Shown: positions 26,261 to 33,521 of the stretch, one piece after another | Position numbering within the stretch: position 1 is the first letter of the stretch | How the letters are laid out: the number at the start of each line of letters is the position of its first letter | DNA from: Bacteroidales bacterium | GTDB taxonomy: Bacteria > Bacteroidota > Bacteroidia > Bacteroidales > Paludibacteraceae | Length of the DNA stretch: 39,478 bases | Assembly (NCBI GenBank): GCA_022777485.1 | Contig: JALFGC010000027.1 | Coordinates: 1-39,478 of the forward strand | Direction of reading: 5' to 3' | Notes under the pieces: model-generated | Told to the model about the DNA's origin: nothing | Databases searched by the model: none | The model's input: only the letters and a program-made list of their open reading frames with translations | Position numbers and translations under genes: made by a program

Positions 26261-26291
26261 CAAAATTAGTAAAAACTTTTGATATGTGCAA
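26261..26291 (-). promoter_or_regulatory. Promoter of the DUF2795-porPKLMN-ftsX...polA gene set
   Basis: Minus strand: TTG (26291-26289), 20 nt, TAATTTTG (26268-26261). Predicted start is near 26254, giving a leader of about 115 nt. The leader contains a small CGTCG/CGACG hairpin near 26199-26220. It is the only convincing promoter found for the thirteen genes down to 13154. Confidence 0.7.
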
Positions 26292-26350
26292 GTTTTTTCT
26301 TGTTTTTTTGCATTTTTTCTATCGTATCGGATTTTGGCACGCCTTTTGTA

Positions 26351-28990
26351 TTATCGACGCCTTCTACCGGTCAAATCATACAACTGCTCCCCGCGGCGAA
26401 TCAAAATCTCTCCGTTCAGCAGTATCTTCTCGCACCCTGCGGCACTCGGCGCAACACTCATCTCGGTTTGACCGATGGATAAGGCAAAATCAAACGACTG
26501 CGGCACTTCCGGCAGTTTCACTGCTTTTCCCGTGAAAATCCGCACCTCGCCGGCATGTAGGCTCAGCGTTGCCCCGCCTGCCACGCTCGTGCCGCCCGCG
26601 TAGTAGTCGTACCAGGTGCCCGCAGGCAGCGTAGCATCTTGTGCAGAAGAGGCATCGAAGTTGGCAACCACAAACACATCGCTCCCCCATTGTATCGTGC
26701 GAACGGCTTTCCCGCTACCAACGGAAACTGTCGTTGGATTGCCCGCAAACACCTCCGGCAGCAGGCGCGTGCGCAGTTGGCATGCTTGTGCTACCTTCGC
26801 GTATTGTGCCATGCGGCGGGAGTCTTGGAAATATCCGCGATTCTCCGGACGAGGCTTCTTCGAGCAGCGGTCGTCGTTGGAGGTACCGTTCGGCTTATCC
26901 AAACTGCTGTTGATAGAGAAGTCAAAGCCTATCTCCTCGTATTGCCAAATCATGTGCGGACCATTCAGCAGCACATTGAACACCACATTCTCTGCAATGC
27001 GGCCCAGTCGCACGCTCTCGTCTGTCTTAATAGCCCCGTTGCCCCATTGCTTGCACTTGTACTGCATGCGCTCCTCGTCGTGGCTCTCGCAGTAACTCAC
27101 ATAGCCGTCTTTGTTCGCATTGCCAAAGCCGTCGCCGTCTTTCAGCCAGCCCATCGCCGTTTGGCAGTAAGCGTTGTTGGTGTTCTCCCAGCAGAGCATG
27201 CCCGCATCGACTAATTTCGGACGGTCGCTACCCATGTTCGAACCCCAGTGCTCCAAGATGAAATAAGCGTCTTCTGCCACGGCTTTCACGCCCTTCTCAT
27301 AGTAGTCCATGATGTGGCTTACCGCATTGTTCGTCGTGCCGCAGAGGCCGTGGCTTAGGTCCATACGGTAGCCGTCCACTTTGTACTCGCGCAGCCAGTA
27401 TTGCAGCGCGCGCGTGAACATTGTCTTAGCAGGCACGAAGTCGTGGTTCCAGTCCTCATACACATTGTCCGAATGCGGAGGAGTAACATTAAACCACGGG
27501 TTCTCCTTTAACTCCGTCCCATAGGGATACAGTTTGTTCATCGGGTTCAAGCCCGTCGCGTGGTTGAACACCATATCTAATATCACTGCCATCCCGCGTT
27601 TGTGGCACTCGTCCACAAATGCTTTCAGCATATCCGGCGAGCCGTAGGCTTTGTCCAACGCGAAGTAGTGGTTCGGCGAATAACCCCAGTTGTAGTTGCC
27701 GTCGAACTCGCACACGGGCATTAACTCTATCGCATTCACACCCAGTGTCTCAAGGTAATCCAAACGCTCTGCCAAAGCCGGAATAGAGCGGAACGGAGTA
27801 TAGTCATAAATCCATAACTCGTAGATTATCAGGTTGTTCTTGTCCGGACGCTTGAAGTTCAGCGTCGCATCCGACCATGCGTAGGGTGCCCGTCCGGTCT
27901 GTATCACCGTGCAGTAGCCGTCTGCCGCTTGCGGATAGGGCTTCAGCGTGCTGTCCACCCTCAGCGGCTCATATTGGTCATCGGGATGTAGCACTTTCTC
28001 CGAGTACAAGTCCGAAATACGCTTCACTTGACCGTCTGCGCGCACCACTACATATTGATAAGCATACTCCTCTCTCGGCGTCAGCCCATCCAAGGTAATC
28101 CAGAAATACGCGCTGTCGTTCGCTTGCTTCAGTTGGTAGGCGTCGCTTATCGTCCAATCGTTGAAGTCGCCCACTACGAACACATGCTTCGCCGCGGTCG
28201 TCTTGCTTGCTGCGTAGGTACACAGCGTTACCTTCGTCTCGTCCGTAGCGTCATAGTAGATACCGTTCAGCACGCCTGCAGGACGGTTCGCCCGTTGCGG
28301 CGCTTTGGGTACGCAGGTACTCAGCGTCTCGCTCGCCGTCTCCGTCTCAGTCGTGCCGATACACTCGAATACATAATCGCCCTCTGCACTCAGCGTGGTC
28401 GTGTAGGTAATCTCTTTCCCGTTGCCGCTCTTCACTTCTTCCCCGTTCTGCAGCAGACGCAGTTGGCATGCCTCGGTCGCCATCGCCGTAACGCTTACTT
28501 GCGCACCTTTCTCTGAAATCTCAGGAATCTCAGAGGTGAACGCTACGGTAAACCCTGCCTCTACAAGGTCCACAAATATATCCCCGCCGCTTGCGGTCTT
28601 TCCTTCCTTGTTGCCGTTGGGACCATCGTTGAACACAAAGCACAGTTGGGTCACTTGCGTCGTGTCGCTCACGCCGTAGTAGGCGAAGATACTCGGCGTA
28701 ATCTTCAACTCCCAATTGCCTGCGGCGTTCTTGGTCATTTTGTATTTGGCTTCGCCTCCGCGCCAGGTCGGAGCCTGCTGCCATTGTTTCCCGTTGTAGG
28801 TGATACCTGTGTGCGCATAGCACGCCGTCGCACCCACCATCCCCTTGTTACCCTCATTCGGGTTGAAGATAATGGTTACTTCGCCCTCGTATCCTTGTTG
28901 GATAATCGCGGGTTGTGTACTCACTTGCGCAAAAACAGAGGCAGACAATGTCAATGCTGCAAATGCAGTTAGAAGAATGCTTTTTCTCAT
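26351..28990 (-). CDS. Secreted GH13 alpha-amylase-family enzyme 1
   Basis: 879 aa from ATG 28990 (MRKSILLTAFAAL...FAQ signal peptide); an ATG at 29038 lies upstream of the signal. N-terminal beta domains (about 23-240) lead to a CBM48/early-set-like module (HVFVVGDFNDWT, about 270-370). The GH13 barrel has nucleophile Asp544 (VDGYRMDLSHG), acid/base Glu580 (FILEHWG) and Asp638 (SHDEER). CBM48 plus barrel suggests a branching- or debranching-like or malto-oligosaccharide enzyme; exact specificity is not readable. The C-terminus (KILLNGEILIRRGEQLYDL, then TGRRRR) resembles a short sorting tail shared with two other proteins here. It has its own promoter (29052-29083). No terminator separates it from the DUF2795 gene. 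Confidence 0.92.
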   Translation of the reverse strand: MRKSILLTAFAALTLSASVFAQVSTQPAIIQQGYEGEVTIIFNPNEGNKGMVGATACYAHTGITYNGKQWQQAPTWRGGEAKYKMTKNAAGNWELKITPSIFAYYGVSDTTQVTQLCFVFNDGPNGNKEGKTASGGDIFVDLVEAGFTVAFTSEIPEISEKGAQVSVTAMATEACQLRLLQNGEEVKSGNGKEITYTTTLSAEGDYVFECIGTTETETASETLSTCVPKAPQRANRPAGVLNGIYYDATDETKVTLCTYAASKTTAAKHVFVVGDFNDWTISDAYQLKQANDSAYFWITLDGLTPREEYAYQYVVVRADGQVKRISDLYSEKVLHPDDQYEPLRVDSTLKPYPQAADGYCTVIQTGRAPYAWSDATLNFKRPDKNNLIIYELWIYDYTPFRSIPALAERLDYLETLGVNAIELMPVCEFDGNYNWGYSPNHYFALDKAYGSPDMLKAFVDECHKRGMAVILDMVFNHATGLNPMNKLYPYGTELKENPWFNVTPPHSDNVYEDWNHDFVPAKTMFTRALQYWLREYKVDGYRMDLSHGLCGTTNNAVSHIMDYYEKGVKAVAEDAYFILEHWGSNMGSDRPKLVDAGMLCWENTNNAYCQTAMGWLKDGDGFGNANKDGYVSYCESHDEERMQYKCKQWGNGAIKTDESVRLGRIAENVVFNVLLNGPHMIWQYEEIGFDFSINSSLDKPNGTSNDDRCSKKPRPENRGYFQDSRRMAQYAKVAQACQLRTRLLPEVFAGNPTTVSVGSGKAVRTIQWGSDVFVVANFDASSAQDATLPAGTWYDYYAGGTSVAGGATLSLHAGEVRIFTGKAVKLPEVPQSFDFALSIGQTEMSVAPSAAGCEKILLNGEILIRRGEQLYDLTGRRRR

Positions 28991-29051
28991 GATATATATA
29001 AGGTCATATGTTATCTTGTAAGGTGTTACGAATAGCAAACCATTTCAGCCT

Positions 29052-29083
29052 GCAAAGATACATAAATTTATTGATATATGCAA
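29052..29083 (-). promoter_or_regulatory. Promoter of amylase 1
   Basis: Minus strand: TTG (29083-29081), 21 nt, TATCTTTG (29059-29052). Predicted start is near 29045, with a leader of about 55 nt before ATG 28990. Confidence 0.7.
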
Positions 29084-29211
29084 ATATATCGTTAAAAAAG
29101 AGGGAGTTTCCTTCAAAAAATTCCCCCAATTCCCCATTCCCCACCTCTCCTCTTCCTTCCTCCTCCTCTCTTCCCTCCATTCCCCTTATCATCAATATCC
29201 CCTCGTATAAA

Positions 29212-29340
29212 GAGTTAACGATTAGTTAATGATTAGTTAACGATTAGTTAGTGATTAGTTAGTGATTAGTTAGTGATTAGTTAGTGATTAGTTAGTGATT
29301 AGTTAGTGATTAGTTAGTGATTAGTTAGTGATTGCTTAGA
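29212..29340. repeat. 11-bp tandem repeat GATTAGTTAGT, ten units
   Basis: Ten consecutive 11-bp units begin at 29220: GATTAGTTAAT, GATTAGTTAAC, then eight exact GATTAGTTAGT copies to 29329. A partial unit precedes them (GAGTTAAC at 29212) and a decayed unit follows (GATTGCTTAGA). There are no unique spacers, so it is not a CRISPR array. Confidence 0.95.
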
Positions 29341-29389
29341 GTATCTCGTACCCATACCGATACTTGCTGTGCCTCCCCGTAAACGAAAA

Positions 29390-29420
29390 AGGCTGCCTAA
29401 CCCATGCGGTTAGACAGCCT
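29390..29420 (-). terminator. Terminator of amylase 2
   Basis: Minus strand: AGGCTGTCTAACC - GCATG - GGTTAGGCAGCCT, a 13-bp stem with one U-G pair, followed by TTTTTCG. It lies 25 nt past the amylase 2 stop. The stem sequence is almost the same as in the terminators at 33471 and 33142. Confidence 0.85.
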
Positions 29421-29444
29421 CCTATTCCAATTGCGCAATACTGC

Positions 29445-31907
29445 TTACCTTAAATACTTATGTGCATTTTGAATCACAACGCCATGATAATCAGCCCCTA
29501 CGGGTTGCCCTAATACATTGTACATCGGCTGCGTGAGGTCTAATGCCGGCACATCGTCTTGCTCCGTATTCGCAATGCCCATCGGCGCCTTGCAGTCCGG
29601 CACAAGCACCTCTGCCCCGTTCGACCAGGTGTAGCACACATCCTCGTCCGTCCACAGGTCTGCCGTCTGGTCGCTACCGTTGTTGAAGATGAAGTTCACC
29701 TCCTTAACGTCCGCGTCAAACTGATGGTAGTAGTACCCTTCGCCGTTCTGCACGGTCATCTGTGTACCGGGCCAGCCGCCGCACAACTCTGTCGTCTTGC
29801 TGCCTTCTTTCACCCACGCATACAGGTTCACCTTGCTCCACGAAGCAGGCTTGTAGAACGCCACGATGATAGGCGTCGTCTGCGGTGCCTTGTAGGTATA
29901 GACGCACTGCTGTACCTCCGTCTGCGTGTTTGCCGTGGTGGCATAGGCGGTCAGCGTTACGGTCCCCGTGATAGTCAGCGGGGTAGAGTAGGTCAGTCGG
30001 GTGGTCGAGGTGCGAGGGTCTGTTCCATCTAATGTGTAGTATATCGTCGCCGTCTCAGTCCCGCCCACGGTACGCATGCTCACGCTCAGAGTCTCGCTCT
30101 TGTAGGTGCAGGTGCCTTGGCTGATGATGAGTTGCGGTGCCACGGGATGGGTCAACTGCGTCCAAATCACATACCCCGTGCCGGAAGCAGCCTTCGTGTA
30201 ACCGTCCTTCGACGAAGACACGCGGTTGCCGAACTCGGCTATCAGTGTACCGTTCTTGCCCGTCACCGTAGCACGATAGCCGGAAGCGTCGCCCTCATCT
30301 TGTACCGCGCTCTCCGAGTGCACACCCACTGCCTTACGAGCCAATATCATCGGACCTATCTCGCTCTTCCAGGTCTTCCAGTGCGGGTAGAACACGCACG
30401 GAACGCCCGGCATGGAGAGGATGAACGCATTGGCTTGGATGGTCTTGGCCTTGTTGGAGGCAGTCATTGAGTTACCTTTCCCGCAGAACTCGTTCCCGTC
30501 GCGGTTGTGTGTGTCGTGGTTGTCCACGAAGGTAACGGCATACTTCCCTTTCCCTTTGCCCAACAAACCGCAGCCCTTGAAACCGGCAAAAGAACCGCTC
30601 GCCAATTTGTTGTTGAATGCCGTGTATTTGGTCGCGAAGTCGAAGGTCAGCGTGTTCCAACCCGCATCGTTCAAACGGCTGATGAGCACATCGGGATTTC
30701 CGTCCCAGTACTCCATCACTGAGAAATAGGTCTGCGCCGCACTGTTGTAGTCGTTGATATGCGAGTTGTGGAAACCCTTGCAGTAGTCGTAGCGGAAGCC
30801 GTCGTACTTCATCTCTCCCTTCATCCATTTCGCATACGCACGGAACATCCCGCGCACTTCCTCGCTCTGGTGATCCCAGTCGCGGGCTGCGCCGTAATTG
30901 GCTTCGCCCCCGTAGCCGTCATCGCTCGCACCCGTCGCTTTCCCCTTGCAACTGCCCGCACCGGAGTCGCTGTTCATCTCATCCGTCTGGCATATCCACG
31001 ACGCATCGGGGTTGAACTTGCCGTATGCACCGAAGTCCTCCGCATAGAAATCGCACCAAGACGACTTGTTAGCGGCATGGTTAATCACGATGTCTGCCAC
31101 TACTTTTGTCCCCGCAGCATGGAAGGAGGCAATCAGTTGCTCCAATTCTGCGCGGCTCCCCCATGCCGAGTTCTGGTTGCAGTATTGCGCAGGGTGATAG
31201 CCCACACCGCCCGACGACTTTGCCGAAGGCGGCAGCCACACCATATCGAAGTAGGCGTTTATCTCCGAAGTCTGCCCTTGCAGTGTGCTCCATTTGGTAT
31301 CGCCGAAGGTGCCGCCCCCGTTCGAGTCCCAGTAGAACGCTTGCAACATTACATCCCCGCACTGGCTCGGTACGGCAGAAGCGCAGTCCTGTGGCAGGTC
31401 AGGTGTCGTAGGGGTAAAAGGCTCATCAGGATTGGGCTCGTCAGGATTAGGCTCATCAGGATTGGGCTCATCGGGATTAGGCTCATCGGGATTCTCAGGG
31501 TCGCTACCGCCGCCGCCAATCTGCTCTCCCTTGTTGCCGGAGCAGTCGCCGGTTGCCTTGCCGATATACAATTTGTCTTTGCCGTATTCTAACTTGATGT
31601 AGAAATCATAGCAGCCGGTCGCTGAGCATACATAGTGCTCGCCGTTTAGCGTGATGGCAGAGGTGCTGTAAGCATCCAGCGCAACCACCCAACCGGTTGC
31701 ATTCTCTTTGTCATACAACTGCAATTGGTCACCGTCGCTCACAGGAATACCTAACGCCATATACTCCGTAAAATCCGAATTTTGTGCATTGCTGTTCAGC
31801 GTGCCCTCATAGTAGGTGCTGTCATTGATTAGGATGCCATACGAAGCCGCATGCAATCCCATGCATGCACATAGCACCCATACTAAGAATAAGGAAACTT
31901 TTTTCAT
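29445..31907 (-). CDS. Secreted GH13 alpha-amylase 2 with starch-binding module
   Basis: 820 aa from ATG 31907 (MKKVSLFLVWVLCACMGLHA signal peptide). An N-terminal domain (about 20-140) is joined by a linker of repeated NPDEP units to the GH13 domain. Catalytic residues are Asp374 (GFRYDYCKGF), Glu399 (SVMEYWDG) and Asp465 (VDNHDTHN). The early motif VMLQAFYWDSN is typical of alpha-amylases acting on starch. A chitobiase-like C-terminal module follows (IYYTLDGTDPRTS). Then a CBM26-like module (NLYAWVKEG, GGWPGTQM, FIFNNGSDQTADL) and a sorting-type tail (MYNVLGQPV, GVVIQNAHKYLR). It has its own promoter and terminator, and a leader of about 200 nt. Confidence 0.94.
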   Translation of the reverse strand: MKKVSLFLVWVLCACMGLHAASYGILINDSTYYEGTLNSNAQNSDFTEYMALGIPVSDGDQLQLYDKENATGWVVALDAYSTSAITLNGEHYVCSATGCYDFYIKLEYGKDKLYIGKATGDCSGNKGEQIGGGGSDPENPDEPNPDEPNPDEPNPDEPNPDEPFTPTTPDLPQDCASAVPSQCGDVMLQAFYWDSNGGGTFGDTKWSTLQGQTSEINAYFDMVWLPPSAKSSGGVGYHPAQYCNQNSAWGSRAELEQLIASFHAAGTKVVADIVINHAANKSSWCDFYAEDFGAYGKFNPDASWICQTDEMNSDSGAGSCKGKATGASDDGYGGEANYGAARDWDHQSEEVRGMFRAYAKWMKGEMKYDGFRYDYCKGFHNSHINDYNSAAQTYFSVMEYWDGNPDVLISRLNDAGWNTLTFDFATKYTAFNNKLASGSFAGFKGCGLLGKGKGKYAVTFVDNHDTHNRDGNEFCGKGNSMTASNKAKTIQANAFILSMPGVPCVFYPHWKTWKSEIGPMILARKAVGVHSESAVQDEGDASGYRATVTGKNGTLIAEFGNRVSSSKDGYTKAASGTGYVIWTQLTHPVAPQLIISQGTCTYKSETLSVSMRTVGGTETATIYYTLDGTDPRTSTTRLTYSTPLTITGTVTLTAYATTANTQTEVQQCVYTYKAPQTTPIIVAFYKPASWSKVNLYAWVKEGSKTTELCGGWPGTQMTVQNGEGYYYHQFDADVKEVNFIFNNGSDQTADLWTDEDVCYTWSNGAEVLVPDCKAPMGIANTEQDDVPALDLTQPMYNVLGQPVGADYHGVVIQNAHKYLR

Positions 31908-32115
31908 GATACTATAATTTGATAAGAAATCAGCAGTAATGTGAAGCCAAATAAGATTTGATGTTTGATTTTCTTTTGATTTCTGAGCGTAGCGAAACAA
32001 AAAGTCCATCCATCAACTTATTCTTGGCGAAGAGTTTGATAGGATTTTCAATGTACTTTCATACTATCTATTGATAGGAAAAACGATTGCATGTTTTTGT
32101 AGATAAATACGCCTG

Positions 32116-32146
32116 CAAAGGTACACATATTTTTTAATATATGCAA
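32116..32146 (-). promoter_or_regulatory. Promoter of amylase 2
   Basis: Minus strand: TTG (32146-32144), 20 nt, TACCTTTG (32123-32116). Predicted start is near 32109, about 200 nt ahead of ATG 31907. The -33 element is only 11 nt past the trmO stop codon. Confidence 0.75.
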
Positions 32147-32157
32147 ACCTTTGCTTA

Positions 32158-32904
32158 TTATTTTGTTGTTTTTTCTACTTTTTGTACGCGCACCACACCC
32201 TCTGCAACCACAAAGAACACGCGCACACCTCCGAACTCCAATCGGTACTCCCGTTGCGGGTCATGCTGATACGCAGGTCTGGGGTCCTGCGCCAATATCT
32301 CCTCCAATGCCTGTTGCAGCGTGGCGGGCAAGGTCAAACCCGCCTCCCACTCCACACCCAGACGATAGTCTTTGCTTGCTGCTGCAAAGCCGTCCCGTGC
32401 CTCAGGGTGCGCATCAGAATACGACAGGTAGGGCTTAATGTCGTATATCGGCGTACCATCCAGCAGGTCTGCACCTGCCACCACGAGCACCGACCCTTCC
32501 TGCTCCGTCTCCTCCACGCGCAACAGACGAACGCTGCTCAAACCTAACGGATTCGGACGGAAAGGCGAACGAGTGGCAAACACACCCATCCGTTTGTTCC
32601 CGCCCAACCGCGGCGGACGAACCGTCGGCGACCACCCCAACCCCTCCCCCTTTAAGGGGGAGTCGGAGAGGGTCCCCTTCGACGCGGACTCGGAGAGACT
32701 CCCCGTGTGCTCCGAGAAACCCCAAATCAGCCACAAATGAGAAAAACCATCTATCCCGCGAAGCGCCTCACGCACACGGTACCTCGGTGTGAACACTATC
32801 CGAGTCTCGATATGCGACGAACATTGAGGCTGGCGGGGTATGCCGAACTTGTCGCTAAAACCATTGTGCGCATAGGCGATAATATCCAATTCCGCTCCTT
32901 TCAT
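32158..32904 (-). CDS. trmO: tRNA (t6A37) methyltransferase TrmO with in-frame insertion
   Basis: 248 aa from ATG 32904 (MKGAELDIIAYAHN); upstream ATGs lie inside the promoter. TsaA/UPF0066 family motifs: DKFGIPRQP, DGFSHLWLIWGFSE, SPTVRPPRLGGNKRMGVFAT, SPFRPNPLGLS, and LLDGTPIYDIKPYL. The family methylates N6 of t6A37 in threonine tRNAs using SAM. Residues 67-89 (with the core SPLKGEG) split GFSE from SPTVRPPR, where relatives have only a few residues. The insert is encoded by a palindromic repeat and keeps the frame. All other family motifs are intact, so the protein may still work. Confidence 0.9.
   Translation of the reverse strand: MKGAELDIIAYAHNGFSDKFGIPRQPQCSSHIETRIVFTPRYRVREALRGIDGFSHLWLIWGFSEHTGSLSESASKGTLSDSPLKGEGLGWSPTVRPPRLGGNKRMGVFATRSPFRPNPLGLSSVRLLRVEETEQEGSVLVVAGADLLDGTPIYDIKPYLSYSDAHPEARDGFAAASKDYRLGVEWEAGLTLPATLQQALEEILAQDPRPAYQHDPQREYRLEFGGVRVFFVVAEGVVRVQKVEKTTK
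32641..32706. repeat. Palindromic element inserted in frame in trmO
   Basis: CTCCCCCTT-T-AAGGGGGAG (32644-32662) is a perfect palindrome followed by TCGGAGAGGGTCC. The element at 9211-9246 has the same palindrome type and tail. The tail sequence is partly duplicated (GAGTCGGAGAG at 32660 and GACTCGGAGAG at 32687). Confidence 0.8.
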
Positions 32905-32908
32905 GCTG

Positions 32909-32939
32909 CAAAGATACTGCTTTTTGGCTATACGAACAA
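32909..32939 (-). promoter_or_regulatory. Promoter of trmO
   Basis: Minus strand: TTG (32939-32937), 20 nt, TATCTTTG (32916-32909). Only 4 nt separate the last G from ATG 32904, so the message is predicted to start at the start codon. Confidence 0.7.
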
Positions 32940-32977
32940 GAAAAAAGCACTTTTTTTGCATTTTTCTTCTGAAAAAT

Positions 32978-33008
32978 TTGGTTATGTCAAAAAAAAGCAG
33001 TACCTTTG
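32978..33008 (+). promoter_or_regulatory. Promoter of tRNA-Phe
   Basis: TTG (32978-32980), 20 nt, TACCTTTG (33001-33008). Predicted start is near 33014, about 45 nt before the mature tRNA. It diverges from the trmO promoter; 38 nt separate the two -33 elements. Confidence 0.75.
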
Positions 33009-33058
33009 CACTCGCTTTTCGCCGATAACCCCTTGGGTATGGATAAGAGAAGCAACAA

Positions 33059-33131
33059 GGTGCCATAGCTCAGTTGGTAGAGCAAAGGACTGAAAATCCT
33101 TGTGTCACTGGTTCGATTCCCGTTGGCACCA
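33059..33131 (+). tRNA. tRNA-Phe (GAA)
   Basis: 73 nt without an encoded CCA. The acceptor stem GGTGCCA/TGGCACC is perfect. The D-arm is GCTC AGTTGGTA GAGC. The anticodon arm AAGGA-CTGAAAA-TCCTT has anticodon GAA. The T-arm is ACTGG-TTCGATT-CCCGT. The third T-stem pair is a T-C mismatch, which is unusual. A promoter lies upstream and a strong terminator immediately downstream, so it is a single-gene unit. Confidence 0.95.
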
Positions 33132-33141
33132 CACCTTAGAA

Positions 33142-33176
33142 AGAGACTGCCTGACAAGTTGCGTTAGGCAGTCTCT
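33142..33176 (+). terminator. Terminator of tRNA-Phe
   Basis: AGAGACTGCCT (33142-33152) pairs with AGGCAGTCTCT (33166-33176), an 11-bp perfect stem followed by TTTC. It begins 11 nt after the tRNA. Confidence 0.85.
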
Positions 33177-33360
33177 TTTCGCATGTAGGTAGGTGATGGG
33201 GTATAGACTTTTGCACAAATACTGAGCCGGTACCACAGTCAAGTTAGTTCCCCTTTTTCATTTCAAAACGTTTATAGTAACACAACCGACTATTGACGTA
33301 TAATTGTCATTTTTTCGCATAACCATACCCGATCTCCCACCTTTCTCAACTGTTGTTTTT

Positions 33361-33393
33361 ATCGGAACATTATCGGAAAATAACCGAGTCTGA
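33361..33393. repeat. Second copy of the ATCGGAACATT 11-bp repeat
   Basis: ATCGGAACATT (33361), ATCGGAAAATA (33372) and ACCGAGTCTGA (33383). The unit is identical to the array at 4741, and the following CCGAGTC recalls the CGAG units at 4798-4852. Confidence 0.75.
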
Positions 33394-33470
33394 AACGGGG
33401 CTATAACCTGCCAACAATAATTGTCCAAGACACGTATCCCCTTGCTCGTCTCATGCCAATCGCATAAAAA

Positions 33471-33501
33471 AGGCTGCCTAACTTGACTTGTTAGACAGCC
33501 T
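33471..33501 (-). terminator. Terminator of amylase 3
   Basis: Minus strand: AGGCTGTCTAAC - AAGTCAA - GTTAGGCAGCCT with one U-G pair, followed by TTTTTT. It lies about 20 nt past the amylase 3 stop codon. Confidence 0.85.
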
Positions 33502-33521
33502 CTTTCTCTGTTATGGCAGGA

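Larger units (their letters stand above)
29039..29444. other. Intergenic region upstream of amylase 1
   Basis: No gene. It contains the amylase 1 promoter (29052-29083), a pyrimidine-rich tract (about 29120-29190, C/T with few purines on the plus strand), an 11-bp tandem array (29212-29340) and the terminator of the upstream amylase (29390-29420). Confidence 0.8.
33181..33521. other. Intergenic region between tRNA-Phe and amylase 3
   Basis: No gene. It holds a short copy of the ATCGGAACATT repeat (33361-33382) and the amylase 3 terminator (33471-33501). The remaining sequence is AT-rich and shows nothing recognisable. Confidence 0.75.

Noticed and set aside
26282..26350. Terminator of amylase 1
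   Set aside because: T-rich runs are present but no stem of convincing length was found, so possible read-through into the DUF2795 gene was left open.
29212..29340. CRISPR-like array
   Set aside because: Units are 11 bp and directly adjacent with no spacers; no cas genes in the window.
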